Origin: JAENVU01 sp963801105
GTDB taxonomy: Bacteria > Actinomycetota > Acidimicrobiia > IMCC26256 > JAENVU01
NCBI GenBank assembly: GCA_963801105.1
Contig: CAWDDH010000003.1
Coordinates: forward strand, 682,001-746,000
Direction: 5' to 3'
Length of the DNA: 64,000 nt
Shown: positions 27,191-37,448 of the stretch, in pieces
Layout: each line of letters starts with the position of its first letter
Position numbering within the stretch: the first letter of the stretch is position 1
Translations under genes and position numbers: made by a program
The notes under the pieces: generated by a model
Database searches by the model: none
Seen by the model: the letters and a program-made list of their open reading frames with translations, nothing else
Told to the model about the DNA's origin: nothing

Positions 27191-30100
27191 TCAGAACAGG
27201 CCGAGGATGATCCCCGTGCCGGAGGAGCGGACCACGGTCACGGTGCTGCCGTTGCCGTTCACGTTGGAGAGCGTGACGGTGAAGTCCTGGTCCGGCTCGG
27301 TCACCGGATCCGCCCAGATCTGCAACGAGATCACCTTCAGCGTGTTCCCCGGCTTGAAGGTCAGGGTCTTGAAGACCTTGCCGCCGTAGTCGCCGCCGCT
27401 CGGTGGCCTTCTTGCTGTACGTCGCGGTCCCGGGCGTCACGGTCACATCGACGGTGACGGTCGTGAGCGCCTTGTCGGACAAGGTCACCGGGAGCTTGAT
27501 GGACTGCTTGCCGTCGTGAGCGGAGACGATCGACGTGTCGCCGATGCCCATCGTCAGACCGGACGCGATGCCGTCGTCGTTGACGATGGTGCCCGTCGAG
27601 CACCCGACCGAGCTGCCACAGTCACCCGTTCCCGTCCCGGAGCCGATGGTGTAGCCACCGGTCGGGTTGGAGAGGACCACCGTGAAGGTCTCGTCCGACT
27701 CGGTGTCGGTGTCGCCGTAGACCGGGATGGCGATCGTCTTGGCGATCGGCGTCACGCCCTTGTTCGTGTTCAGCTTGAACTTGATCGTGCCGGACTTGAT
27801 CTTGTAGTCGACCCCGGGCCCCGCCTTCGTCCCGCCGGTCGCAGTGCCTTCGACGACGGTGTAGTCGACGGTCACGGTCTGGGTCGCCGGCTCGGACAGC
27901 GTCACCGGGAACTTCATCGGATGCGTCCCGGCATCGGTTTCGAGCTGCGTGGCGTCACCGACGCCGATGCAGGCGGTCGTGCAGCCGGAGGCCACCGGCT
28001 GGAACGTGAACTCGTCGTTCACGGAGATGGCGGACGTTCCGCCCGGTGCGGTGACCGTGACGTCGACGGTCGCGGCCGCGTGCGCGGGCGACGTTGCGGT
28101 GATCTGCGCGTCGCCGTCGACGGTGTAGCTCGCCGCGGGCGTCCCGCCGAAGCTCACGTCGGTGGCGCCGGTGAAGCCCGAACCGGCGATGGTGACGCTG
28201 GTGCCGCCCGCGGCGGGCCCGGAGCCCGGACTCACGCTCGAGATGGTGGGCGTGGCGACGAAGGTGAACTCGTCGCTCGCGGACGTCGTGCTGGTCCCGC
28301 CCGGCGCGGTGACCGAGATGTCGACCGTCGCGGCCAGGTGTGCCGGGCGAGGTCGCGGTGATCTGCGCGTCGCCGTCGACGGTGTAGCTCGCCGCCGGGG
28401 TCCCGCCGAAGCTCACGTCGGTGGCGCCGGTGAAGCCCGTGCCGGTGATGGTGACGCTGGTCCCGCCCGCGGCGGGGCCGGAGCTCGGGCTGACATTCGA
28501 GATCGCCGGCGCGGCGACGAAGGTGAACTCGTCGCTCGCGCTCACCGGACTCGTGCCGTTCGGCGTGGTGACGGTGACGTCGACGAGCCCCGGAGCGTGC
28601 GCCGGCGCGGTCGCGGTGATCTGGGTCGGGGTGTCGACCGTGAAGCTCGCGGCCGGGGTCACGCCGAAGTTCACGTCGGTCGCGCCGGTGAGGTCGGCGC
28701 CGGTGATGGTGACGCTCGTGCCCCCGATCGCGGGCCCGGAGCCCGGGCTGACGCTCGAGACGGTCGGCGTGGCCACGTAGGTGAACTGGTCGTTCGCCGA
28801 CGTCCCGCTCGTTCCGCCGCCGGTCGTGACGGTCACGTCCACCAGGCCCGGTGAGTGAGCGGGCGCGGTCGCGGTGATCTGGGTCGGGGTGTCGACCGTG
28901 AAGCTCGTGGCCGGGGTCACGCCGAAGCTCACGTCGGTCGCGCCGGTGAGATCCGTGCCCGTGATCGTCACGCTGGTGCCGCCACCGGCCGGTCCGGTGG
29001 TCGGATTCACGTTGGTCACGATCGGCGCGGCCGGGGTGGTGGTCGTCGTGGTGGTCGTCGCGCACACGTCGGGTGGTCGACAGGCCGGAGTGGACGACGT
29101 GGTCGGACCGCCGGCGCCGACGAGCGTGGCCGAGATGCCGTCGACCTGGGGATCGGCGTGCGGGATCGTGCACACCGTCTCCGTGTCGCCGGGCCCGACG
29201 AGGGTGGCGGTCGTCGTCACCGACGAGGTGTAGGTGGTGACGGTCGCGTCCGCGGCAGGCGCGGCGAGCGACACGGTCACGTCCGGGACCGTGAGGTCGC
29301 CCGGCTCGGCGGTGGCGCTGGTGAGCACCGCGGTCGTGAGCGTCGAGACGCTCCCCAGCGTGGTGCCGGTACCGCCCGGGTTGGCGAGCGTGTCGATCGC
29401 GCTGGCAGCAGCTCACGGACGCCGATCCCGGATCGGTCGCGCCACCGGCCACCGTGAACTGGTCCGGTCCGACGATTCCCGTGACCGTCTTGTTTCCGTT
29501 GTAGCGGCCGGGTGACATGTTCTGGGTCGTGATCTTGTCGCCGACCTGGAGCCGGTGGTCGAACGCGGTGGTGAAGGTGATGACGGATCCGGACCACGTC
29601 CCGGCCGCGACGGGGATCGCGTGCCCGGTGACCTGGAACTGGGTGGTCGACGGGACTGCGCGGACGAGCGCGCCCGACACGTTGTAGCCCGTCCTTGCCG
29701 AAGCCGGTGATGTCCACGGCCTGGTTCTTGGCGAGGTTGTGGGCCACGCCGGTGTTGTACGTGATCCGCCCACCGAGAGCGCCGTCCCACGACGCCGAGG
29801 TCACTGCCGTCGTGGAGCCCTCGTTGGTGAAGCCGGTGTTGAAGGTGATCGGGTTGCCGTTGCTCGTCGCGCTGCCGTTGGCCACCACGTTCGTGATCGC
29901 CGGTGCCCCGGCGCTGCTCCGGAAGAGGTAGGTCTGGCCGATGTCCTTGAACCCGCTGATGGTGAACCCTTGCGCGCTGGACGGGAGCGTGGCGGTCCCG
30001 CCGGGAATGGTCGCGTCGTACGCGGCGCTCTGTGCGACGGAGTTCGGCACGACCGCCTGCACCGTGACGTCCTGGGGCTGCATGATCGTCGTGGTGCCGA

Positions 30101-30290
30101 AGAGGGTCGCGATGCACTGGGTCTCGGCCCAGAGGATCGGCTCACCGTTGGTCGTGACCGCCCCGGCCGACAGGATCCCGACGAACGACGCGGTGCCGAC
30201 CATCGAGCCGATCAGCAGTGCGGAACCGACCGCACGGCGGCGGCGGCGAGTGCCGAAGAGGCGACGGTGAATCCGGCCACGAACATCCAT
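27191..30290 (-). CDS. Large exported TIG (IPT)/Calx-beta protein, four frameshifts
   Basis: About 1031 residues after removal of four single added bases near 29690, 29410, 28345 and 27400; the repaired length is an exact codon multiple. MDVRGRIHRRLFGTRRRRR and a hydrophobic stretch form a signal peptide. A domain without a known name follows (to about residue 375), including DHRLQVGDKITTQNMSPGRY. Then a Thr-rich linker, four TIG domains of 86 residues each (for example TSVTITGADLTGATDV), and two Calx-beta-like domains with FPVTLSEPATQTVTVDYTVV and DEFTFQP linkers. No sortase motif or C-terminal membrane anchor is visible at the end (RSSGTGIILGLF). Likely secreted or surface-bound; function unknown. 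Confidence 0.8.
27989..29021 (-). repeat. Four tandem 258-bp repeats coding for TIG domains
   Basis: Four consecutive units of about 258 bp, at roughly 28764-29021, 28506-28763, 28247-28505 and 27989-28246. The first and second, and the third and fourth, are most alike, and near-identical runs exist in DNA as well as protein (for example GGTSVTIxGxxxTGATDVxF in each). They probably arose by duplication. One unit carries an extra base. Repeats of this sort can cause assembly collapse, so the true copy number may differ. Confidence 0.8.
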
Positions 30291-30482
30291 GGTTCTCCCC
30301 CCAGCCGGGACCCGAGCCCAGCGGCCCGGTCAAGCTAGACCGGGACATCGGTCACGGCAAGGACTTCCAGCCCGCCTGGAGGCCACTTCTCCCGTGCCGA
30401 CCGCGCGGCGCGGCCGGATGCTCTCAGCGCCGCCGACCGCGGAGGTCGCCGAATGCGATCCGGTCGCCGATCGGCGGCGTCG

Positions 30483-30710
30483 TCAGACCCCGGCGTGGTG
30501 GGCCGTGTCGGGACCGCGAACCGTGGTGATGTGGAACGGCAGGTAGAGCGGGCAGACGCGGACCGTCGCGGTGACGGCGAGGACGACCGCCAGCGCGATG
30601 GCGATGATCCCGCCGACCGAGCCGATACCGAGCGCCAGCGACAGGGCCAGCAGCACGAGGGCGGCGACCCCTCGGACTCGCCGGTCCGTGAGGCTCATGT
30701 TCTTGGTCAT
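30483..30710 (-). CDS. DUF2892 small membrane protein
   Basis: A 75-residue protein. MTKNMSLTDRRVRGVAALVL and GSVGGIIAIALAVVLAVTAT match DUF2892, the two-helix membrane domain also found fused to rhodaneses in YgaP. CPLYLPF near the end is its usual conserved Cys-Pro-x-Tyr segment. An AGGGAG ribosome site lies before the ATG. It has its own upstream palindrome and is followed by the divergent-free gap to the surface protein. It may sense or hold sulfane sulphur (inference from YgaP-like fusions). Confidence 0.85.
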   Translation of the reverse strand: MTKNMSLTDRRVRGVAALVLLALSLALGIGSVGGIIAIALAVVLAVTATVRVCPLYLPFHITTVRGPDTAHHAGV

Positions 30711-30787
30711 GACGTACTCCCTATCGAGTGGGGTGGTCTTGCCCCGACGGTACGGGGATCCCCGAGCGTCCGCTAGAGTCGAAGGTC

Positions 30788-30803
30788 ATACCCCATGGGG
30801 TAT
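30788..30803. promoter_or_regulatory. Perfect CsoR/CstR-type palindrome upstream of the DUF2892 gene
   Basis: ATACCCCATGGGGTAT is a perfect 16-bp palindrome 78 bases before the DUF2892 start on the minus strand. The GC core with flanking ATA/TAT is the known shape of operators for the CsoR/CstR/RcnR family of copper- or persulphide-sensing repressors. No such regulator gene lies in the window. The site could in principle serve something else, but the only gene it points to is DUF2892. Confidence 0.65.
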
Positions 30804-30837
30804 CTTGTGGGCGGGTTCGGCGCAGTGAGGCGCTGGC

Positions 30838-31824
30838 TCAGATGTCGTCGGAAGCAGGGGCCGCGGCGCCACCCGGGGCGGCGTCGCCACCGGCCTCGAG
30901 GCCGCCCACCGGCCCCGGTCGATTCGGTTGGACGTCGAGATGGAAGATGTCTGACCGCGCGTAGTGCCCGACGACGTCGAACTGACGCTTCGCCCGCCGA
31001 ACACTGGCGAGGTCGAGGTCCGCGGTCACGATCCCTTCTTCGCCGATCAACGGTCCGGCAACGATCGCCCCTCCCGGCGCGACGATGGTGCTGTTCCCCT
31101 TCGACATCCAATCATCGTCACCGCCGTAGATCTCGTCCCGGCCGGGAATGTCGTCCGGGACGTCGGATCCCCGCAGACAGGGCGTCGCCCCGAGCACCCA
31201 GCACCGGCCTTCCTTCGCGATGTGGCGCAGCGTTGCGATCCACTCATCGCTGTTGTCCCACGTCGGTGCGACGTAGATGTCGACGCCCAGCGCGTAGAGC
31301 GCTGCCCGAGCGAGCGGCATGTAGTTCTCCCAGCAGAGCAGTCCGCCGACGCGACCGAACGGTGTCTCATAGACCCGGAGACCGGAGCCGTCCCCGGTGC
31401 CCCAGACGAGCCTCTCGCCACCCGTCGGCATCAGCTTGCGGTGCTTCCCGAGCAGTGCACCGTCGGGGCCGAACCAGAGCAACGTGTTGTACAGGGTCCC
31501 GCCCTTCGGCTCGAGCTCGTTCACCCCCATCGCGACGTAGGCACCCGCGTCGCGAGCAGCATCGGCGACTGCCTCGGTGGTCGCGCTCGGGACGACCACC
31601 GAGTTGTCGACGAGACGACCGAACCAATCGGCCTCGCCGTCGTTCCACGGCGTCCGACGCCACACCCAGTCGGGGTAGGTCGGGATGAAGGCCTCGGGGA
31701 AGACGACCAACTCCGCCCCGTCGGCACCGGCCTCCCTGATCAGCGAGCACGCCTTCTCAGTGGTCGCCTCACGGTCGAGAAACACTGGGGTGGCCTGGAT
31801 CACTGCTGCTCGTACACCGTCCAT
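30838..31824 (-). CDS. Nitrilase-family carbon-nitrogen hydrolase
   Basis: A 328-residue enzyme of the nitrilase superfamily. The catalytic triad is present: Glu in VVFPEAFIPTYPDWVW, Lys in LGKHRKLMPTGGERLVWG, and Cys in GGLLCWENYMPLAR. The aromatic-substrate type nitrilase features (TPGxxERxxW-like block, CWEN) point to true nitrilases (branch 1), which convert nitriles to acids. The C-terminus is extended and Gly/Ala/Pro-rich (GGLEAGGDAAPGG). It stands alone on the minus strand, preceded by a GGGGAT ribosome-like site. Confidence 0.9.
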   Translation of the reverse strand: MDGVRAAVIQATPVFLDREATTEKACSLIREAGADGAELVVFPEAFIPTYPDWVWRRTPWNDGEADWFGRLVDNSVVVPSATTEAVADAARDAGAYVAMGVNELEPKGGTLYNTLLWFGPDGALLGKHRKLMPTGGERLVWGTGDGSGLRVYETPFGRVGGLLCWENYMPLARAALYALGVDIYVAPTWDNSDEWIATLRHIAKEGRCWVLGATPCLRGSDVPDDIPGRDEIYGGDDDWMSKGNSTIVAPGGAIVAGPLIGEEGIVTADLDLASVRRAKRQFDVVGHYARSDIFHLDVQPNRPGPVGGLEAGGDAAPGGAAAPASDDI

Positions 31825-31921
31825 GGATCCCCGTCCGCGCTCGGTCGTGTGCCCACCGGCTCGACCCTAGAGCCTTCGCTCGATCGAGTCTCGCGGTGAA
31901 CGTACGCTCGCTGCTCTTGCG

Positions 31922-31927
31922 TATATT
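31922..31927 (+). promoter_or_regulatory. Leaderless -10 box (TATATT) of the sulfatase-fold gene
   Basis: TATATT ends six bases before the GTG start at 31934, with no ribosome site between. This is the strongest -10 match in the window and fits a leaderless mRNA. No clear -35 was found. Confidence 0.5.
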
Positions 31928-31933
31928 GCGCGC

Positions 31934-33982
31934 GTGCAGGATCGTGACGGGGCGCTGCGGAGATCACTCGAACTCTTCGCGCTCACGGGGCTCGCCTTTG
32001 CCCAGCCGATGTTCGACCTGGTCGCGAAGAACAACGACATGCTTATCGCGACACGTGTCGGCGGCTTCGAGATCGTGCTCTTCGCCATCGCTGTCCTGAT
32101 CGCGCCGACGCTCGCGCTCATTCTCCTCGAAGCCCTTGTCGGACTGATGGGATCGAACATCCGGCGTTGGGTGCACAACGCGATCTGCGCGGCATTGATC
32201 GGCCTGTTCGTGATGGACCTCACGAAATCCGAGACCGACCTCCGCGTCGCTGCGCTCGTCGCGATCGGCGTCGCTGGCGGCGCGATCGGATTCGCGCTGA
32301 TGACTCGAGCTCCGCGGTTTCACGACTTCGTGCGGTACGCCGCGGTCGCTCCACCGATCTTCGCGATCCTGATGGTGGGGTTCTCGCCCGTGACCGACGT
32401 CGCGTTCGGCGCCGAACCGACGGTCGTCGACGTCACGGTCGGCAAGCCGTCGCGACTCGTCGTCGTAGTCATGGACGAGTTCTCGTTGATGTCGCTGCTC
32501 GATGGTGCCGGCCACATCGACGCGGAGCTGTTTCCGAGCTTCTCGGCCTTGGCGAGCACCTCGGTGTGGTATCGCAACGACACCACGGTGTCGCCGGTCA
32601 CCCAGAAGGCCGTGCCGGCGATTCTCGACGGCAACTTCCCGAAGCCGGACGCGGACGCCACCGACCACGCGCACCCGAACAATCTCTTCACCCTGCTGGG
32701 CCATGCGTACGAGATGAACGTCCACGAAGTGGTGACGAGCCTCTGCCCCAAGTCGGTCTGCGCCCAAGGCGCAGGACATTCGGTGGCCGGTACCAGCGAC
32801 TTCGTACGGTCGGCACTCGACCTGTGGCGCGAGTTCGCGGCACCCAGTCGCCCGAAGTTCGCGTTCTTCCGGGAGCCGGCGATCCAGCGCGTGCAACGAA
32901 CGATCAGCGAGTTCCAAGCCTCGCTGCAACCGAGCGACGCCGGGAAGCCGCGCCTCGACTTCGTGCACCTCGAGCTCCCACATCAGCCTTGGGATCTCAC
33001 GGGCTCCCTCCAGGACTACGGGACCACCGGTGGCAAGCCAGGGACGTACTTCGAATGGACCGATGCCTTCAGCGCCCGGGCCGGGCGGGTCCGTCACCTG
33101 ATGCAGGTGCAAGCGGCCGACACGGTGCTCGGAGACATCGTCCGGCGGCTCAAGGAGATGGGAGAATGGGACACGACGACCTTCGTCCTCACGGCCGACC
33201 ACGGTGTCGCCTTCACGAGCGGCGCATCTCTCCGGGGCGTCTCGCGCGCCAACTATCCGCAGATCATGTGGACACCGTTGTTCGTCAAGCTGAGCGGCCA
33301 GAAGACCGGCAAGATGGACGATCGCCCGGTTCTCTCGGTGGACGTGCTCCCGACAATCGCCGATGCCCTCGACGTCGACATTCCGTGGAAGATCGACGGT
33401 CGATCGGCGTTGGGGGCCCCGCGACGGGAGGGACAACGGCCGCTGTATCAGTTCGCCCTCAGCCTCTTCTCCCCTTCCCGGACGCTCCGCGCGCCGAAGG
33501 GAGGGCATCGCTTGTCCTTCGACGGGCGATCCGGGTTCGCCGAGGTCCTCGCCGCGCGCGCGGCTCTCCCCGGTGGTGACCCCACTCTGAGAATCAACCG
33601 GATCGGACCTTACGAAGCGCTGATCGGGCGAGCTGTCGATTCCGTCCCGGCGACGGGAACCACGGACATCACCGCGTCCATCCCGGACGGGCAGCTCCTG
33701 AACATCGTCGATCCGCATTCCCACCTCGCACCGTGGATCTTCTCGGGTGGGTTGTTGACCAATCTCGGGGCCGACCGAGACCTGGCGATCGCTCTGAACG
33801 GGCGCATCGTGGCGCTCACCGAGGCACGCCCCATCGACGATGCCCACAACGGAGGCTTCGCCTTCGTCGCGCCACCTTCAGCCTTCGTCCGAGGACGGAA
33901 CGACGTCCGGGTGTTCCTCGTCACCGGAACACCGAGTTCGCCCGTCCTGGCAAACATCAGCGTCACCATCGGGCCGCAATAG
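31934..33982 (+). CDS. Sulfatase/phosphotransferase-fold integral membrane protein
   Basis: A 682-residue protein. The N-terminal 160 residues hold about four hydrophobic helices (EIVLFAIAVLIAPTLALIL and others). From about residue 175 there is an alkaline-phosphatase/sulfatase-type domain: LVVVVMDEFS (metal-binding Asp/Glu), WYRNDTTVSPVTQKAVPAIL (probable Thr or Ser nucleophile region), FVHLELPHQPWDL and the metal site TADHGVAF. A C-terminal 150-residue beta-rich domain follows. The order resembles LtaS/phosphoethanolamine-transferase-like enzymes that act outside the membrane on glycolipids or polymers. The substrate is not known. The gene starts an island with a less GC-rich composition. 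Confidence 0.75.
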   Translation: MQDRDGALRRSLELFALTGLAFAQPMFDLVAKNNDMLIATRVGGFEIVLFAIAVLIAPTLALILLEALVGLMGSNIRRWVHNAICAALIGLFVMDLTKSETDLRVAALVAIGVAGGAIGFALMTRAPRFHDFVRYAAVAPPIFAILMVGFSPVTDVAFGAEPTVVDVTVGKPSRLVVVVMDEFSLMSLLDGAGHIDAELFPSFSALASTSVWYRNDTTVSPVTQKAVPAILDGNFPKPDADATDHAHPNNLFTLLGHAYEMNVHEVVTSLCPKSVCAQGAGHSVAGTSDFVRSALDLWREFAAPSRPKFAFFREPAIQRVQRTISEFQASLQPSDAGKPRLDFVHLELPHQPWDLTGSLQDYGTTGGKPGTYFEWTDAFSARAGRVRHLMQVQAADTVLGDIVRRLKEMGEWDTTTFVLTADHGVAFTSGASLRGVSRANYPQIMWTPLFVKLSGQKTGKMDDRPVLSVDVLPTIADALDVDIPWKIDGRSALGAPRREGQRPLYQFALSLFSPSRTLRAPKGGHRLSFDGRSGFAEVLAARAALPGGDPTLRINRIGPYEALIGRAVDSVPATGTTDITASIPDGQLLNIVDPHSHLAPWIFSGGLLTNLGADRDLAIALNGRIVALTEARPIDDAHNGGFAFVAPPSAFVRGRNDVRVFLVTGTPSSPVLANISVTIGPQ

Positions 33983-34017
33983 TCCCCGAGGATGCGCGCT
34001 CGTCCCCTCGGAACGAC

Positions 34018-34037
34018 GCGCGAGTGGGGGCTCGCGC
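34018..34037 (+). terminator. Short hairpin after the sulfatase-fold gene
   Basis: GCGCGAG-TGGGGG-CTCGCGC: a perfect 7-bp stem with a 6-base loop, 36 bases after the stop codon. It is a plausible but weak terminator and lies just before the next gene's GTG at 34077. Confidence 0.4.
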
Positions 34038-34076
34038 AGGCGGGACCCGACCCGCAGATTCGGCGATGATGGCACC

Positions 34077-34866
34077 GTGAGAAGGACGGCTTGGTTCGTG
34101 GCGCTCGCCTACGCGTTCTCGTGGTCGTGGTGGATTCCCCTCGCGGTATCGCACACCACCGTCGACCAGGGACAGGGCTGGCCCACGCACCTGGTGGGAC
34201 TCATGGGTCCGGCGGTCGCGGCGATCGTCGTGACCGGCTTCAGTGAGGGTCGCGCCGGATTCCGTGATCTCTGGTCGCGGATCGTTCGGTGGCGTGTCGG
34301 GTGGGTCTGGTACGGAGTGATCGCGGCAACCGTCGCTCTCACGGTCATTCCGCTGATCACGAAGTCGGACCTGGACGCTGGCGATTTCGTCCTCTACTCC
34401 GGCGCCCCGAAGGCCGGCCTCGCCGTCGTGGTCTACGTGCTGGTCATCAACGGGTTCGGAGAGGAGATCGGCTGGCGGGGCTTCCTCGCCGACCGACTGC
34501 TGCAGACGACGAGTCGCGGAAGGACGGCACTGATCGTGTGGCCGATCTGGGCGCTCTGGCACCTGCCACTGTTCTGGGTCGTCGCGAGCTTCCGCGACTT
34601 CGGGGTGGGCGGCACCGTCGGCTGGGCGGTCGGGATCGGTTTCGGATCCGTGCTGCTGACCTGGCTGTACCAGTCGGCCGCATCGCTCGATCCTGATCGT
34701 GGCGCTCTGGCACACCGCCTACAACTTCACGACCGCGACCGAGGCGAGCAGCGGCATCGCCGCCGCGGTCGCAACGACCGCTGTGATCGTCGCGAGCGTG
34801 ATCATCCTGCGCCGCACTTCGACCTGGACCTCGCCCGCCATCGTCGTGGATTCCGCTCTCGACTGA
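34077..34866 (+). CDS. CPBP-family intramembrane protease (one frameshift)
   Basis: About 262 residues. The frame starting RRTAWFVALAYAFSWSWWIP has several transmembrane helices. The CPBP motifs are visible: the Glu-Glu pair in NGFGEEIGWRGFLADRLL and the second motif WALWHLPLFW. Near 34680 the frame slips by one added base: after QSAAS the protein continues ILIVALWHTAYNFTTATE (the third motif, with His) and ends at the stop 34864-34866. These proteases relate to bacteriocin immunity and prenyl-protein processing; the target is unknown. Confidence 0.8.
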
Positions 34867-34909
34867 TCCCGGACAATCGGTCCGGGGACCGCGCGGGACC
34901 GGGCGGTCG

Positions 34910-34931
34910 AGGACCTCGCGGTCGAGGTCCT
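34910..34931. terminator. Hairpin between convergent genes
   Basis: AGGACCTCG-CGGT-CGAGGTCCT: a perfect 9-bp stem with a 4-base loop, between the end of the CPBP gene (+) and the end of the cyclase remnant (-). It is well placed as a two-way terminator. Confidence 0.55.
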
Positions 34932-34946
34932 TGCTCACCGCTCGCT

Positions 34947-36271
34947 TCAGTCGGTCCGACCCCGGCGGGCCACCTCGTTTCGGACGGCTCCGATACAGGC
35001 GAGATGGTGCCGTGCGAGCCACGTCGCGTCGTGGGTCGACATCTGAGAGGACAGGGCCTCATACTCCGGACGGACACCGAGCAGCTCCGCGATGTGGTCC
35101 GAATACGGAAGGAGCTCGGATTGTCGTCGGTAGCTCGACGTCAGCAGCAGTTCACGCGCCGTCGGCTCATCGCCTTCGGCGAGGGCGAGCACTGCGAACA
35201 CGAGCAGCATGTTCCCCGCCTCGAGTCGGACCCGACCCGCCACGGTCCGCTTCGCCAGGGAGCGCATCAGCCGGTGGGCCGTGTCGAAATCGGTGAGGCC
35301 GATATGGCAGAGGGCCACGTGAAACTCCGTGGTCCCGAATGCGCTCCGCACGAAGCGGCCTCGATCCGCGGCTTCCAGCGCGGATCGAGGCCGATCGAGC
35401 ATGAGGTTGCACACGACCGCGTTGCGCGCCGCGGCGACACCGAACTCGTACTCCGTCGTTCCGTCCCAACTCGCGAGCAGGTCCTCGGACGTCTGCAGCG
35501 CGCGCTCGACCTCCCGGCCTGCGAGAAGCATGTCGGCGGTCACCGCCTGCAGGTAGCTGCTCACTTCGTCGGCTTCCGGGCCGGGGGGAAGGGCCGACAT
35601 CTCGCTGGACGCAACGTCGAGGAACCGCCGACCCTCGACCGGATCGAGCGTGGCCGCCATCCATCCGGCATCGGCATTGCCGACGACCCGCCACAGCGGC
35701 AGCGGGGAGCCGGTCAGCTGCATGGCAGAGCCGAACGCGGCGGTGAACTCGGCACAGACGACCGCGACCCAGAATCGGAGTGCGTGCAACCTCATGGCCT
35801 GATCGGGATCGCCGTCGTCGATCGCCTCGATCGTCCGGTCGAGAAGTCGGAGCGCCTGTTGGTCATCGGTGAGCAGTACCGCGAGCGCTCCCCGGAGCAG
35901 CTCACCCCCCACTCTCCACTGGTGCCGAGCCGCCGCCCATTCGAATGCGGCGACGACGTTCGCCCCGTCGTGCTCGAACACGTCTCGGGCGGCGATGTCC
36001 CACATCACCATCGTGGCCCGGAAGGGCGCGGCTGCATTGTGGTAATGGGCGAGGTGTCGGTCACGGGCGACTTCGCCGCGCAGAACGCATCACCGGCCGT
36101 CGTGAAGACGTAGCCACCACGCTCTTCGATCGACGAGCGCATGATCTGATCGTGCACACGAAGCGACGCCGACATCGCATCCGGGTCCTCCGCCCACAGC
36201 CGCGTCGACCCCTCGACATCGGTGAACAGGAACGTCACCGAGCCGGACGGAGCAGCAATGCCATCGACCAT
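34947..36271 (-). pseudogene. Decayed cyclase-LuxR/TPR type regulator with a large internal deletion
   Basis: From the ATG at 36271 the first 60 residues are the start of a class III nucleotide cyclase domain: GSVTFLFTDVEGSTRLW, then ERGGYVFTTAGDAFCAA. The sequence then leaps at about 36070, with a change of frame, to a region reading RDRHLAHYHNAAAPFRATMV and then NVVAAFEWAAARHQWRVGGE, the TPR-like C-terminal part of large cyclase-ATPase-TPR regulators. The rest of the cyclase domain and the whole ATPase domain are missing. The remaining 354-residue C-terminal frame is open (MVMWDIAARDVFEHDGANV). I call it a remnant, not a sequencing problem, since several hundred codons are lost. Confidence 0.75.
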
Positions 36272-36442
36272 GGCGACAGGATCACACCGACGGGTCGGCG
36301 CGTTCACCGGACCACCCTGCGCCGGGCACCGGGCGCTGTCCACCACGATGGCCTCGCTGGACTCACTCTGCCAAGATCAGCCCCGCCGAAGGCAGGCGGA
36401 TCGCCAGCCCTTCTCTCACTGATCGTCGCGAAGAGGACCACT

Positions 36443-37284
36443 GTGGAACCCGATGAGGTTCGAGACCAGCAGCGCGCGACCTGGGACCGGTTCTCGCCCG
36501 GCTGGCGGAAGTGGGACAAGCTCGTCAAGGACATGCTTCATCCCGTCGGCGAGTCGATCGTCGCAAGGATCGACCCCCGTGAAGACGCCTCACATCTCGA
36601 CGTCGCCGCGGGAACGGGAGAACCGGGCCTCACGATCGCCGCACTCGCGCCTCGGGGTCGCGTCGTTCTCTCCGACCTCTCGCTGGGCATGCTCGAAGGA
36701 GCGAGGAACGCGGCCTCCGAGCGAGGCTTGGAGCATGTCGAGGTACGCGAGGCCGATGCCGGTGCGCTCCCATTCGACAACGCATCGTTCGACTCGGTGT
36801 CGTGCCGCTTCGGGTTCATGTTCTTTCCCGACATGGCCGCCGCGGCGCGCGAGTTCGCGCGAGTGCTTCGTCCCGGTGGTGTTGTCAGCACGGCCGTCTG
36901 GGCCGAACCGGCGTCGAACCCGTGGGCCACGATCCCCATGGGCGAGATCGCCAAGGTCGTCGACCTCCCGGCGCCGCCACCCGACGCACCCGGTCTGTTC
37001 CGATGCGCAGCTCCCGGCTTCATGCCGGCGGTGTTCGAAGCAGCCGGGTTGCACGTTGTCGCCGAAGATGACGTCGCCGTCGCCGCACGCGTCGCGGTGC
37101 CGCATCAATTCCGGAGTTCATGGCGGAGGTCGCGGCACCCGTCGTTGCCGGACTGTCGATGACCGACGATGCCGGTCGGGAGCGCATCCGCTCGGCGACG
37201 CTCGCGGCCATGGCCGAGCACGAGGTCGACAATCTCCTCGTAGCACCCGGCCTCGCTCGCGTCACCACCGCACGCAAGACGTGA
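36443..37284 (+). CDS. SAM-dependent methyltransferase, class I (one frameshift near 3' end)
   Basis: About 280 residues. It starts with GTG at 36443 after an AGAGGA ribosome site. SAM-binding motif I is LDVAAGTGEPGLTIAALAPR, followed by VVLSDLSLGMLEGAR, VREADAGALPFDNASFDSVS and FARVLRPGGVVSTAVW, matching UbiE-like methyltransferases. Around 37108 the frame changes by a missing base: after VAVP the sequence continues EFMAEVAAPVVAGLSMTDDA and ends LARVTTARKT at 37284. The substrate is not predictable. It lies just upstream of the first tRNA-like repeat. Confidence 0.8.
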
Positions 37285-37315
37285 GACGGGCCGTGCTCAG
37301 TACGGCGCGAGTTGG

Positions 37316-37440
37316 GAGCCGGGAAGGAGATTCGAACCCCTGACCTGCTCATGACGACCAAGCGCACGCCGCGCGCGGTGCTCCCCGACGAAACTCCAGG
37401 TCACGCGTGAGCGACAGGCCCAGAGTTCTCTCCTGGAGCC
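37316..37440 (-). repeat. tRNA-Thr-like 125-bp repeat, copy D
   Basis: The first 43 bases match the 3' part of the tRNA-Thr at 42187-42229 with three differences, and the next 82 bases align with copies C and B, which lack this extension in the real tRNA gene. Read on the minus strand it can be folded as a poor tRNA. It is the most diverged of the three copies. Confidence 0.75.
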
Positions 37441-37448
37441 AGGCTCGC

